Below are positions 15,035 to 24,066 of a stretch of DNA of 42,754 nt, piece by piece. The DNA is taken from NCBI GenBank assembly GCA_017436645.1, contig JAFSCR010000016.1, positions 1 to 42,754 of the forward strand, in the 5' to 3' direction. The DNA is from Clostridia bacterium. Lineage in GTDB: Bacteria > Bacillota > Clostridia > UMGS1883 > UMGS1540. Position 1 is the first letter of the stretch, and each line of letters begins with the position of its first letter. Both the position numbers and the translations under genes were made by a program. Under the pieces are notes generated by a model. That model did not search any database and was not told the origin of the DNA. It saw only the letters and a program-made list of their open reading frames with translations.

Positions 15035-16167
15035 TTTATCTCGATAACGGCGCAACCTCTTTTCCGAAACCGCCCCGGGTTTCGGCGGCGGTCTGGCACT
15101 GCCTGCGGCACTATGCAGGGAATGCAGGGCGGGGCGCACACAAAATGAGCGTTTTTGCGGCAGAAAAAATATGGGAGACCCGAAGCCTTTTAGCTTCGCT
15201 TTTCCATATAGAGAACCCCGAAGTGATTGTATTTACGCAAAATTGCACGGAAGGGTTAAATCTTGGGATAAAAGGGATTTTACGCCCCGGAGACGATGTT
15301 GTCATCTCCGACATGGAGCATAACAGCGTATACCGTCCGTGCATTGCCTTGGCGGAAAAAGGCGTCCGCACCCTTTTTGCCGAGGCGGACGATGACGGCA
15401 CGGTAAGTCCGGAGGCGATTTTAAAATCGGTTACGCCCCGCACCCGTATGGTTTGCCTGCAGCATGCTTCAAACGTAGGCGGCGGCATAAATCCCATCAG
15501 GGAAATCGGTAAAGCGCTTCATGAAAAAGGCATTCTTTTTATGGTGGATGCGGCGCAAACAGCAGGTTGTGTGGACATTGATGTTATGCGGGATTATATT
15601 GATATCCTTGCATTTCCCGGTCACAAAGGTCTTCTTGGGCCACAAGGCACAGGCGGATTGTACGTGCGAGAGGGAATAGATATCCACCCTTTAAGGGAAG
15701 GCGGCACGGGAAGCAGTTCGGAAAGCCCTTTCATGCCCGATTTTTTACCGGACAGGCTTGAAAGCGGAACCTTGAATCTGCCCGGCATTGTGGGCCTATT
15801 GGAAGGTGTACGCTTTGTACTTCATCATGGGGCCGAGAACATTGGCAGACATGAAAGAAATCTCTCCATGCGCTTTGCAGAAAATATAAAGCACTTGCCC
15901 GGCGTCCGCATTCTGGGGCCGCAAGAGGGCATGCAGCGTACAGGCGTAATCTCCCTTGCAGTTGCCAAAAGAGATGCAGGAGAAATTGCGGATATTTTAA
16001 ACAGGCGATACGGCATTGCCGTCCGTTCGGGCCTTCACTGTGCACCCCTTGCGGCAGAAAAGTTCGGCGTTTTAAAAACGGGAAGTGTGCGGTTTTCGCC
16101 CGGCGTGTTCACTTCTGCCCGTGAAATGGATTACGCATTTCGGAGTATGCGGGAAATCCTTTCGTAA
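15031..16167 (+). CDS. Cysteine desulfurase / selenocysteine lyase-like aminotransferase
   Basis: A 378-residue PLP enzyme of aminotransferase class V that removes sulfur (or selenium) from cysteine (selenocysteine) as an enzyme-bound persulfide. Seen: IYLDNGATSFPKPP at the N-terminus, His145 in QHASNVGG, the PLP lysine Lys199 in FPGHKGLLGPQGTGG, and catalytic Cys337 in RSGLHCAPLA. It belongs to the group that lacks a separate scaffold gene and instead pairs with a DUF3343 protein. There is no iscU/sufU or tRNA-thiolation gene beside it. The start overlaps the DUF3343 stop. A terminator follows at 16180. Confidence 0.93.
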   Translation: MIYLDNGATSFPKPPRVSAAVWHCLRHYAGNAGRGAHKMSVFAAEKIWETRSLLASLFHIENPEVIVFTQNCTEGLNLGIKGILRPGDDVVISDMEHNSVYRPCIALAEKGVRTLFAEADDDGTVSPEAILKSVTPRTRMVCLQHASNVGGGINPIREIGKALHEKGILFMVDAAQTAGCVDIDVMRDYIDILAFPGHKGLLGPQGTGGLYVREGIDIHPLREGGTGSSSESPFMPDFLPDRLESGTLNLPGIVGLLEGVRFVLHHGAENIGRHERNLSMRFAENIKHLPGVRILGPQEGMQRTGVISLAVAKRDAGEIADILNRRYGIAVRSGLHCAPLAAEKFGVLKTGSVRFSPGVFTSAREMDYAFRSMREILS

Positions 16168-16179
16168 AAGCATAAAATA

Positions 16180-16216
16180 AAAGCTGTGTGCATATTCTTT
16201 AGGCACACGGCTTTTT
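16180..16216 (+). terminator. Terminator after the desulfurase
   Basis: AAAGCTGTGTGC (16180-16191) pairs with GCACACGGCTTT (16203-16214), one G-U pair, then a T run. Confidence 0.82.
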
Positions 16217-16231
16217 AAAAGGGGGCATTTT

Positions 16232-16465
16232 ATGCGTATTTACGATTTTCGGCAGAAAGAAGTCATCAATCTATCCGACGGGGCCCGTCTCGGCTACATA
16301 TTTGATGCAGAAATCAATACGGAAACAGGACAAATAGAATCCTTTATTATTCCGAGACAAGGCAAGGTCCTCGGCATTTTCGGTAAAGATAACGAATACG
16401 TTATTCCTTGGGATTGCATTAAAAAAATCGGCGACGATATTGTACTTATCGACACCGATTTATAA
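16232..16465 (+). CDS. YlmC/YmxH-type PRC-barrel sporulation-associated protein
   Basis: A 77-residue PRC-barrel domain protein. The pattern GARLGYIFDAEINTETGQIE, then a strand pair with IPRQGKVLGIFGK and the end EYVIPWDCIKKIGDDIVLID, matches the YlmC/YmxH family, conserved in endospore-forming Firmicutes and under sporulation control in Bacillus. The molecular role is unknown. The ribosome site is AAGGGGG (16218-16224), just after the upstream terminator. The last 20 bases overlap, tail to tail, the end of the minus-strand RNase M5-like gene, leaving no room for a terminator between the two. Confidence 0.88.
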   Translation: MRIYDFRQKEVINLSDGARLGYIFDAEINTETGQIESFIIPRQGKVLGIFGKDNEYVIPWDCIKKIGDDIVLIDTDL

Positions 16466-17018
16466 AATCTTTATATTCCTCGTAATTCATAAGGGCATTT
16501 ACGGCAGAGAGGAGTGCTTTTCCGGAAAGTCGGGGCGGCAGAGACAGATGGGACGATAAAAGCGCACGCTTTTCGGCGCTGTCATCTTTTCCCGAAAGGC
16601 CGTCTTCATAAAAATCAAGCTTTGTAATGGGACGAGCCGCATCTTCCTTTTCCGTGGAAACAGCTGCCAATGCCTTAAGAAGCACTTCGCCTGTTTGTCC
16701 TTCCACACCGAGTGTCCCTTCTTTGGAGGGACGAGCCTTTCGCTTTTCCTTTCCCAAGACGGCAGGGATATAGGCGTGGCGCACCGTGCCCGATTGAATC
16801 CGCTCCGAAAGAAAAGAGCGGATTTTAAAGCCTGCAGCGTCCGAGTCCATTAAAATGATGATGCCGTTTTTTTCGGCAAGCGAGCGGATATAGGAAAGGA
16901 GCGCCTCATCCGTAAAAACAGAAAAGCCGTAAGTGGGAACGATGAGGGCATCGCAAATACCAGAAAGGGTAATTTTATCATATATACCTTCTACAATAAT
17001 TGCTTCTTTGATTTTCAT
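16446..17018 (-). CDS. rnmV: Toprim/DUF4093 protein, ribonuclease M5-like
   Basis: A 190-residue Toprim nuclease. AIIVEGIYDK gives the catalytic Glu10, and IILMDSDAAG gives the DxD pair Asp58 and Asp60. YGFSVFTDEALLSYIRSLAE resembles the corresponding helix of RNase M5, which trims 5S rRNA precursors. The C-terminal half (from about 100) corresponds to DUF4093 and includes the segment LDFYEDGLSG. It is the last gene of the recJ-relA run and its start overlaps the stop of the phosphatase gene by one base. Other Toprim proteins are possible, but this architecture is most often RNase M5. Confidence 0.78.
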   Translation of the reverse strand: MKIKEAIIVEGIYDKITLSGICDALIVPTYGFSVFTDEALLSYIRSLAEKNGIIILMDSDAAGFKIRSFLSERIQSGTVRHAYIPAVLGKEKRKARPSKEGTLGVEGQTGEVLLKALAAVSTEKEDAARPITKLDFYEDGLSGKDDSAEKRALLSSHLSLPPRLSGKALLSAVNALMNYEEYKDFINRCR

Positions 17019-17656
17019 TACATCTGTGTTGTGGGTGCGGCGGAAAGCGCCCCGAGAAAGCTGTTTTCGCTGTCGAGGGTAATTTCCGCTTTTCCGTTCT
17101 CCTTGTAATTTACTACGGTTATGGATGCATTTTGGGGGGAATCAATTTGAGAAAGGGAAGAAAGGGGCACGCCCACCCAGCCTGTTTTAAGAACACGGAT
17201 TGGTGTGGCGTGGGTCACAATGGCAACGGTTTCACCTTTATGTTTTTCTAAAATTTCGGCAACGGATGCATACACTCTTTCCCATAAATCCCGCATATTC
17301 TCACCGCCTTCGGGTCTAAAGTCGGTGGTGCAGGTACGCCATACCTTATAATCCGCCGAGGCGTTTAAAAAGTCAAACCCCTTCTTTTGCCAGATGCCTG
17401 CATGCACTTCCCTAAGGCGTGCATCCCGAATAAAATCAATGCCGAAATGAGATGCAATGGGACGGGCTGTTTCCGTGCATCTTATAAGGTCACTCGAATA
17501 TATGGCGCTTATGGGAAAGCTTTTTAAAAAGTCAGCCATTTTCTCCGCTTGCCGAAGACCGATATCCGTAAGCGGAACGTCTATATGTCCTGCAAAAAAC
17601 TTTTCCGTGTTGGCAAGGCTTTGCCCGTGACGGACAAAGATAAGTTTTGTGTCCAT
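17018..17656 (-). CDS. Histidine phosphatase family protein
   Basis: A 212-residue member of the phosphoglycerate mutase-like histidine phosphatases. The phospho-acceptor is in FVRHGQSLAN (Arg9, His10), ETARPIA follows after YSSDLIRC, and the second catalytic His is in IVTHATPIR. These enzymes remove phosphate from small metabolites; members of this size include cobalamin (CobC-like) and nonspecific phosphatases, and substrate choice cannot be read from sequence. It lies 15 bp after galK, and its stop overlaps the next start (TAATG). A sugar phosphate role is possible from the position but unproven. Confidence 0.88.
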   Translation of the reverse strand: MDTKLIFVRHGQSLANTEKFFAGHIDVPLTDIGLRQAEKMADFLKSFPISAIYSSDLIRCTETARPIASHFGIDFIRDARLREVHAGIWQKKGFDFLNASADYKVWRTCTTDFRPEGGENMRDLWERVYASVAEILEKHKGETVAIVTHATPIRVLKTGWVGVPLSSLSQIDSPQNASITVVNYKENGKAEITLDSENSFLGALSAAPTTQM

Positions 17657-17671
17657 TTTATGTATGCCTTT

Positions 17672-18835
17672 CTAAAGAATTCTGCCGCCGTCTCCGGCGC
17701 TCGTTATATAAAAAGAGGGGGCGTAGCCGATTTTTTCGGTGTATATGCGGCTTACATTTTCCGTAAAGGCATCCACACTGTCACCTTTTACAAGGCTTAC
17801 CGTGCAGCCGCCAAAGCCTGCCCCTGTCATACGGCTGCCGATGCAGCCACTTTCCATTCTGGCGGCATTGACGAGAGTATCAAGTTCCTCGCCTGTAACT
17901 TCGTATAAATCCCGAAGAGAATCGTGGGAATCGTTCATAAGCTTGCCGAAGGATGCAAGGTCACCGCTTTTTAAAACGTTTACCGATTCCTTCACGCGTG
18001 CACATTCTTCCACCACATGGCGTGCGCGGCGTGCACAGGTGGCATCTTTTATAAGGTGTACATTTTTTTCAAATTCTTCGGGAGAAAGGTCGCCAAGGCA
18101 GGAAAGAGAGGGCATAGCAGTTTGTAAATCTCCCAGCGCCTTTTCACATTCTCCTCTCCGCTCGTTGTATTTACTCGTAATGAGGCTTCGCTTTTTATTG
18201 GTGTTTGTAATTACGATGCGGTATTCACCGAGAAAAAGCGGTACCGCTTCATAGGATAAATCCTTGCAGCAAAGGAAAATGGCGTGGTTTTCTTTTCCCA
18301 TGGCGGAGGCAAACTGGTCCATAATGCCGCAGTTTACGCCTACGTATTCTATCTCCGCTCTCTGGCCCACCTTAGCTATTTCCCGCATATCGGGCATTTT
18401 GCCGGTTGCCATATGGTAGAGGCAAAGGGCGGTGGCAACTTCAATCCCTGCAGAGGAGGAAAGACCGCCGCCGTGGGGCGTGGTATCGTGGAAAAGAAGG
18501 TCACAGCCCGAAACGGGCACGCCGTCTTTTAAAAGAATATCGGCAACACCAAGCTGATAATTTCCCCAAGGGATATTTTTATATGCAGAAAGGCAGGAAA
18601 GGTCTGCCTCCACATAATCGGGAAGGTCAGTAGCACGAAGGCAGATTTTATTGTCGCTTCGTTTTCTGGCAATGATGGTTGTACCAAGTGTAATGGCGGC
18701 AGGAAGCACTACGCCGCCGTTATAGTCCGTATGCTCGCCGATGAGATTGACTCTGCCGGGAGAGGCATAGGCAAAAAGCTCGCCGCCTTCGCCAAAAAGA
18801 GAGCAGAATGTATTTTTAAGAGAAGTAATATCCAT
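17672..18835 (-). CDS. galK: Galactokinase
   Basis: A 387-residue GHMP kinase that phosphorylates galactose at C1 with ATP. The galactokinase signature GRVNLIGEHTDYNGGVVLP is at about 27-45, the GHMP ATP loop HGGGLSSSAGIE is near 120-131, and SRMTGAGFGGCTVSL is near the C-terminus. The family's catalytic Asp lies in NCGIMDQFAS. The ribosome site AAGGAG is formed by the last codons of galT, 6 bp upstream, so the two are coupled. Together they give the first steps of the Leloir pathway; galE is not in the window. Confidence 0.97.
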   Translation of the reverse strand: MDITSLKNTFCSLFGEGGELFAYASPGRVNLIGEHTDYNGGVVLPAAITLGTTIIARKRSDNKICLRATDLPDYVEADLSCLSAYKNIPWGNYQLGVADILLKDGVPVSGCDLLFHDTTPHGGGLSSSAGIEVATALCLYHMATGKMPDMREIAKVGQRAEIEYVGVNCGIMDQFASAMGKENHAIFLCCKDLSYEAVPLFLGEYRIVITNTNKKRSLITSKYNERRGECEKALGDLQTAMPSLSCLGDLSPEEFEKNVHLIKDATCARRARHVVEECARVKESVNVLKSGDLASFGKLMNDSHDSLRDLYEVTGEELDTLVNAARMESGCIGSRMTGAGFGGCTVSLVKGDSVDAFTENVSRIYTEKIGYAPSFYITSAGDGGRIL

Positions 18836-18841
18836 TTACCG

Positions 18842-19810
18842 CTACTCCTTTTCCATAAACTTTTTATATGCCCTGCGAAGTTCCTCGGCTCTCTCTTCCG
18901 GAGCGGTGGGGTTACAGTGGGCCCAGGCCCCCGTTTCGCTGGAGGCATTGAATTTCTGTTTGTCTCCGGAGCGCATAGGCGGGAAAAACTCAATGTGGAA
19001 GTGAAAATCATTTGCGTCACCCGTGTTTACGGGGGCGTTGTGCATACACATCATATAGGGGAAGGGGAAGTCAAAAAGACTGTCCAGCATGCCTACGGTT
19101 CTTTTTATGGTTTGCCCCAAAAGAAACCGTTCTTTTTCCGTAAAGTCCGTAATATAACGGACGCATTTTTTCGGTGCAATATAAACGCCGTAAGGGTATT
19201 CCGTAAAGAAAGGGAGAAAAACCGTGAAGGCTTCATTTTCAAAGATGATACGTTTTTCAAATTTTTCTTCTTCCCGAAGCATATCGCAAAGGAGACAGTT
19301 TTCCGTCTCTTTCCGATGGAGACGGAAGGATTCCGTTTCCAGCTCCAGCTTTTTGGGGATAAACGGATAGGCGTAAATTTGCCCGTGGGGATGAGGCATA
19401 GAAACGCCTACAAGCTCGCCACGGTTTTCAAAAATGAAAATATATTTATGGTTTTTATCCTCAGAAAGGGCGGAAAACCGCTGGCGCCATAGGGAGACAA
19501 GCTCACTGACGTGCTCGTCCGAAAGGTCAGGGAGCGTAGCCGTATGGTTTTTGGAATAGAGAATAACCTCGCATTTTCCATAGCAAGGCGCCGTTTTATA
19601 TACGCCGCCGCCCACTTCGTCCGGCGAAGGGGGCATAGGGGAAAGCGCAGGGAAATCATTGTCATATTTAAGCACCGTGAAATCATCAGGCACCTTTCCC
19701 GAACCGGGACAAAAGGGGCACCAGTCTTTCGGCATATTGGGGCGTGCCTGCCTATGGGATGCAATCATGACCCAGTCACGGGTTAAAGGGTTAAAACGAA
19801 GTTCTGCCAT
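18842..19810 (-). CDS. galT: Galactose-1-phosphate uridylyltransferase
   Basis: A 322-residue HIT-superfamily nucleotidyltransferase that swaps UMP between UDP-glucose and galactose-1-phosphate. The active site is HPHGQ (His140, His142, Gln144; His142 is the nucleophile position), the zinc pair is Cys31 and Cys34 in CPFC, and FHFHIEFFPP in the second half provides the remaining ligands. This is the classical HIT-type GalT, not the unrelated GalT class 2 common in lactobacilli. It starts 17 bp after hemZ with AAAGGTG as ribosome site. Confidence 0.95.
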   Translation of the reverse strand: MAELRFNPLTRDWVMIASHRQARPNMPKDWCPFCPGSGKVPDDFTVLKYDNDFPALSPMPPSPDEVGGGVYKTAPCYGKCEVILYSKNHTATLPDLSDEHVSELVSLWRQRFSALSEDKNHKYIFIFENRGELVGVSMPHPHGQIYAYPFIPKKLELETESFRLHRKETENCLLCDMLREEEKFEKRIIFENEAFTVFLPFFTEYPYGVYIAPKKCVRYITDFTEKERFLLGQTIKRTVGMLDSLFDFPFPYMMCMHNAPVNTGDANDFHFHIEFFPPMRSGDKQKFNASSETGAWAHCNPTAPEERAEELRRAYKKFMEKE

Positions 19811-19827
19811 GGGAATTCACCTTTCTA

Positions 19828-21234
19828 TTATGCTTTGATTTTATAAAATTCTTCTTTTCTGCGGAGGACTTCCGCAAATTCACGGGTATAGCCGTCGTCG
19901 TGCTTGAAGTTAAACACACGCTCCACCTTGTCCGGCAGAAGAAGACGGCTGACGCCGCCGGCCCCGAGGGCAAAAATGTTGGCGCAATCCGTCATGGTGA
20001 CGGTGTTATAAAAAGAATCATATCCGGGGAGGGCATAGCCCACGTTTTCAAGATTCCCTACCGTAGCCTTCTGGCGGTACATATAGTAGGGACGATAGCC
20101 TACTGCGGAAGCTTCCCGATAGGTGTAGGCAAGCATATCGGAAACCTGCGGGTAAAGGGACACATCCTCACCGCTCTGCCCGATTTCGGAGGCTCTTTTT
20201 ACATATAAGGTATGTACGGTAATGCTTTCAGGCGCAAGGCTTTTTACCGTGTCAAAGGAATGGCGGTACATCTCAAAATTCTCGCCGGGAAGCCCTGCAA
20301 TAAGGTCAGTATTCACGTTCGTAAAGCCTTCCTCCCGTGCGAGAGCGAAAGCAGACAAAAACTGCGCCGACGTGTGGCGGCGGCCGATTCGTTTTAAAGT
20401 TTCGTCATGAAGCGTCTGAGGATTTATGCTGATGCGGTTTGTGCCGAAGGCCTTTAAAACCTGAAGTTTTTCACGGGTTATGGTATCGGGGCGGCCTGCT
20501 TCCGTTGTAAATTCCATGCCGCTATACACGGGGAGGAATTTCGTGATGCCCTCGTGCAAAGTGCGAAGCAAGGGCGCCTCAAGGCTTGTAGGCGTTCCGC
20601 CGCCGATGTAGATACTACGAAGGGAAAGGCCCAGATCTTTAATAATTTCGCCTGTTCTTTGAATTTCCAAAAGAAGAAGGCGAACATATTCCTCTTTTTT
20701 TGTAGTGGCGCCTGTTCCCGAAATAAAGGAGCAGTAGGCACAGCGTGTAGGACAGTAGGGAATACCGATGTAAACACAAACGTCTTTGGGGTTTCTGGGG
20801 TGTTTTCCTTCCTCCAGCGCTACTTTCACCGCAAGGTCGATTTTATCGTCATATGCAAGATATGTTTCTTTTAAGATGCGGCGGACTTCTTTTTCGCTAT
20901 TGCCCTCCTCCATGAGAATACGGACAAGCTTTGCAGGCCGCACGCCTGTAAGAATCCCCCAAGGTGCAGGGAGAGGCGAAAGGGGGCGGAGCGCAAAATA
21001 AGCACTTCGCTTTATAAGATTGCCCAGTTCCCGCTTCGAAAAAGCTTTCGTTTCCGCTTTTTCCGTATACGTCACCGTTTCGCCGTGTGCGGTGGCCTCA
21101 GTGGTGACAAAAGTCGTACCGTCTTTTTCAGAAAGGCTACTCTTTAAGGTGATATTATCATGATTCGGAAAGAAAAGCAGAACCATTTGTTCTGCTTCAT
21201 ATTCCATAGAATGTCCGTCACTTTTAAGCTTCAA
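19828..21234 (-). CDS. hemZ: HemZ-type radical SAM coproporphyrinogen dehydrogenase-like protein
   Basis: A 468-residue radical SAM enzyme of the oxygen-independent coproporphyrinogen oxidase family. The cluster motif is CPTRCAYC (Cys161, 165, 168) followed by SFISG, and GGGTPTSL and INPQTLHDETLKRIGR are family signatures. The N-terminal domain (MKLKSDGHSMEYEAEQMV) matches HemZ and supports the TTG start at 21234, placed immediately after the stop of the MBL gene, with GGAG of that gene's last codons upstream. HemZ proteins differ from HemN in function and their physiological reaction is not fully settled. Confidence 0.92.
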   Translation of the reverse strand: MKLKSDGHSMEYEAEQMVLLFFPNHDNITLKSSLSEKDGTTFVTTEATAHGETVTYTEKAETKAFSKRELGNLIKRSAYFALRPLSPLPAPWGILTGVRPAKLVRILMEEGNSEKEVRRILKETYLAYDDKIDLAVKVALEEGKHPRNPKDVCVYIGIPYCPTRCAYCSFISGTGATTKKEEYVRLLLLEIQRTGEIIKDLGLSLRSIYIGGGTPTSLEAPLLRTLHEGITKFLPVYSGMEFTTEAGRPDTITREKLQVLKAFGTNRISINPQTLHDETLKRIGRRHTSAQFLSAFALAREEGFTNVNTDLIAGLPGENFEMYRHSFDTVKSLAPESITVHTLYVKRASEIGQSGEDVSLYPQVSDMLAYTYREASAVGYRPYYMYRQKATVGNLENVGYALPGYDSFYNTVTMTDCANIFALGAGGVSRLLLPDKVERVFNFKHDDGYTREFAEVLRRKEEFYKIKA

Positions 21235-21858
21235 TTATACCCACTCCCAGTCCATATTTGCAAACGGATTCCCACGTCGTTCTTCACCAATTGTGGTTTC
21301 TCCCTCGTGACCGGGATAAACACGGATGTTTTCGTCCATTAAGAGAAGACGGCGGATGCTTTCTTTCATCATATCTTTGTTTTCACGGTCGAACTTCCCG
21401 ATAGAACGACGGAAAAGTGTGTCACCTGAAATGAGCGTATTTCCGGAAAGGAAACAGGCGCTTCCCGGGGTGTGGCCGGGGGTGTGCAAAACGGTAAACG
21501 TTTCATTTCCCACAGAAAGGGTGTCACCCTCTTCAAAAAGCACATCTGCCTCACAGCCGTTATAGGGAAGGCCAAATTTTGCGGCATGGCTCGTTTCTGC
21601 GTTTTCCAGCATGGGTGCATCGAGACGGTGAATATAGATAGGGATGCCAAAATGCGCCTTCAGCTTTCCTGCCGCATCGGCATGGTCAAAGTGACCGTGT
21701 GTAAGCCAGATGGCGGAAGGGGTAAGCGCTTTTTCGGAAATCACCTGTATCAGCGCATCTGCCGCGCCGCCGGGGTCTACAATGGCAAGAGAGGTGCCGC
21801 TTACAATAAAATAACAGTTTGTGCCGAGGGGCGGCACCCGTAAACACGTAAGTTCCAT
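21235..21858 (-). CDS. Metallo-beta-lactamase-fold hydrolase, glyoxalase II-like
   Basis: A 207-residue zinc hydrolase. THGHFDHADA gives His54, His56, Asp58 and His59; the further ligands are in HTPGHTPGS, ISGDTLF and YPGHEGETTIGEE. This compact form is the hydroxyacylglutathione-hydrolase-like group (YcbL/YqgX type) that is widespread in Firmicutes and lacks the C-terminal glutathione domain. Thioester hydrolysis of a methylglyoxal adduct is the usual guess. It lies 9 bp after relA, with AGGAGG beginning in that stop codon, and directly abuts hemZ. Confidence 0.93.
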   Translation of the reverse strand: MELTCLRVPPLGTNCYFIVSGTSLAIVDPGGAADALIQVISEKALTPSAIWLTHGHFDHADAAGKLKAHFGIPIYIHRLDAPMLENAETSHAAKFGLPYNGCEADVLFEEGDTLSVGNETFTVLHTPGHTPGSACFLSGNTLISGDTLFRRSIGKFDRENKDMMKESIRRLLLMDENIRVYPGHEGETTIGEERRGNPFANMDWEWV

Positions 21859-21867
21859 AAAAGCCTC

Positions 21868-24051
21868 CTACTGATGCAGACGGATAATGTTAAACACACC
21901 GGGAACGGTGAAAAGGCGTTTAATCAGCGTGTTGAGCTGGTCAGCGCTTTCGATTTCCACCGTCAGGTTAATAATCGCCATTTTGTTTTTGAGAGAACGG
22001 GAATTGAGGGCCGCAATGCCGATTTTGCCGTCCGTAATTGCATTGGTAATATCGGCAAGAAGACCTTTGCGGTCGGTGGATTCAATCTGAATATCCGATA
22101 AATAAGAACCTTTTTGATTATCCGTCCAGTAGCAGGATATAATTCTCGACTTGTCTTCTTCGGAAAGTGCCTCTGGGCGGACGTTTACACAGTCCGCACG
22201 GTGAACGGATACGCCACGGCCTTTTGTAATGTAGCCGACGATTTCATCACCGGGGATAGGCATACAGCACTTGGAAATACGGACAAGGCAATTGTCGATA
22301 CCGTGTACGGTAATTGAAGAACCGCCACTTGTACGCTTTAGGGGTGCAAGCGCTGTCTTGATTTCTTCCTCGTGTGCTACCTCATGACTGTATTCCTTAA
22401 GGCGTGTGACAATCTTAACTGCCGTGATGCTGCCGTAGCCGATGGCGGCATACATATCGTCTGTGTTTGCAAAGCTGTAACGTTTAAGACACTGGTCAAC
22501 TGCATCTTTATGGAAGAGCTGGGACATGGAGAAGCCTTGCCGCTTCAGCTCTCGTTCTACAGATTCCTTGCCTTTTACGATGTTTTCTTCACGCATTTCT
22601 TTCTTAAGCCATGCGTTGATTTTGCTTCGTGCCTGATTCGTTTTGCAGATTTTCAGCCAGTCACGGCTTGGGCCGTGCACCGAGGAGGATGTGAGTATTT
22701 CAACAATATCGCCCGTCTGGAGCTGATAGTCAAGGGAAACAATTTTGGAGTTTACCTTGGCACCCATCATCTTGCTGCCCACGGCACTGTGAATGGCGAA
22801 GGCAAAGTCAATGGGCGTTGAGCCGGAGGGGAGGTTGATAACGTCCCCACGGGGCGTAAAAGCAAAGACTTCGTCTGCAAAAAGGTCGATTTTCAGGGTT
22901 CGCATAAATTCTTCTTCGTCCGTCAAATCCTTCTGAATATCAAGAAGCTGGCGAATCCAAGCAAATTTTGCATCGGCAGAATCCTTCGATTCAGCATCGG
23001 CTCTGCCTTCTTTATATTTCCAGTGGGCCGCAATACCGTGCTCTGCGGTGCGATGCATTTCAAAGGTACGAATCTGGATTTCACAGGGACTGCCCTCAGG
23101 ACCCATGACCGTCGTATGCAGGGACTGATACATATTGGGTTTCGGCATGGCAATATAATCCTTGAATCTGCCGGGGATGGGAACATACAGTTCGTGTACC
23201 ATACCGAGCACCGTGTAACAGTCGCTGACCGAGTCCACGATAATGCGGACGGCGAATAAGTCATAAATTTCGTCAATGGACTTATTCTGTGTATACATTT
23301 TTTTGAATATGCTGTAAAAGCTTTTTGCTCTGCCTTCCAGCTTATAGTGAATGCCCATGCCCGTGAGCTTTTCGGCAAGGGTTTCTTTAATGGCATCAAT
23401 ATAAGCATCCCGCTCGTTTTTCTTTTTGTTAATGCTTTCTACAATTTCGTAGTATGCAACGGAATCGAGATGGCGAAGCGCCAAATCCTCAAGTTCCATT
23501 TTCATTTTGGAAATACCGAGGCGATGGGCAAGGGGTGCAAAAACTTCAAGGGTTTCCCGTGCCTTTATCAGCCGCTTTTCAGGCGGCATGTTTTTAAGCG
23601 TTCGCATGTTGTGGAGACGGTCTGCCAGCTTTATGAGAATAACACGAATGTCCTTGGCCATGGCCAGAAACATTTTGCGAAGGCTTTCCATCTGCTGTTC
23701 TGCTTTGTCGTGAAACTGAATTTTTTCAAGTTTTGTAACGCCTTCAACCATAAGGGCAATGTCTTCGCCAAAGTCCTTTTTAATATCGTCAAAGGACACA
23801 GGGGTATCCTCAATGACGTCATGCAGAAGGCCTGCTGCGATGGCATCGGTATCCAGCTCCATGTCAGCGAGGATGCTTGCAACCGAGAGAGGGTGCACAA
23901 TGTAAGGCTCGCCCGATTCCCGCTTCTGGGTTTTGTGCATATCTACCGCAAGAGCATATGCCCTGTCCAGAACCGCAAAATCAGCATCCGGCTGGTATTT
24001 TAAAATTTTCTCTTTCACTTCAGAATACATATTTGCAACTGTGTTTTGCAT
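21868..24051 (-). CDS. relA: Bifunctional (p)ppGpp synthetase/hydrolase RelA/SpoT
   Basis: A 727-residue Rel enzyme, the stringent response alarmone switch. The hydrolase HD domain looks intact (His53 in YIVHPLSVA, His77-Asp78 in LLHDVIEDT), so it should both make and degrade (p)ppGpp. The synthetase follows with GRAKSFYSIFKKM at about 248 and IQIRTFEMHRTAEHGIAAHW. Then come a TGS domain (DVINLPSGSTPIDFAFAIHS, about 405-425) and a C-terminal ACT domain (655-727). It lies 15 bp after recJ; the apt gene found between them in Bacillus is missing. Confidence 0.97.
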   Translation of the reverse strand: MQNTVANMYSEVKEKILKYQPDADFAVLDRAYALAVDMHKTQKRESGEPYIVHPLSVASILADMELDTDAIAAGLLHDVIEDTPVSFDDIKKDFGEDIALMVEGVTKLEKIQFHDKAEQQMESLRKMFLAMAKDIRVILIKLADRLHNMRTLKNMPPEKRLIKARETLEVFAPLAHRLGISKMKMELEDLALRHLDSVAYYEIVESINKKKNERDAYIDAIKETLAEKLTGMGIHYKLEGRAKSFYSIFKKMYTQNKSIDEIYDLFAVRIIVDSVSDCYTVLGMVHELYVPIPGRFKDYIAMPKPNMYQSLHTTVMGPEGSPCEIQIRTFEMHRTAEHGIAAHWKYKEGRADAESKDSADAKFAWIRQLLDIQKDLTDEEEFMRTLKIDLFADEVFAFTPRGDVINLPSGSTPIDFAFAIHSAVGSKMMGAKVNSKIVSLDYQLQTGDIVEILTSSSVHGPSRDWLKICKTNQARSKINAWLKKEMREENIVKGKESVERELKRQGFSMSQLFHKDAVDQCLKRYSFANTDDMYAAIGYGSITAVKIVTRLKEYSHEVAHEEEIKTALAPLKRTSGGSSITVHGIDNCLVRISKCCMPIPGDEIVGYITKGRGVSVHRADCVNVRPEALSEEDKSRIISCYWTDNQKGSYLSDIQIESTDRKGLLADITNAITDGKIGIAALNSRSLKNKMAIINLTVEIESADQLNTLIKRLFTVPGVFNIIRLHQ

Positions 24052-24066
24052 ATTGTTTTCCTCTTT

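Noticed and set aside
18731..19492. 253-codon plus-strand open frame opposite galT
   Set aside because: Antisense shadow of galT and galK; galT has all catalytic motifs and a ribosome site, the opposite frame has neither.
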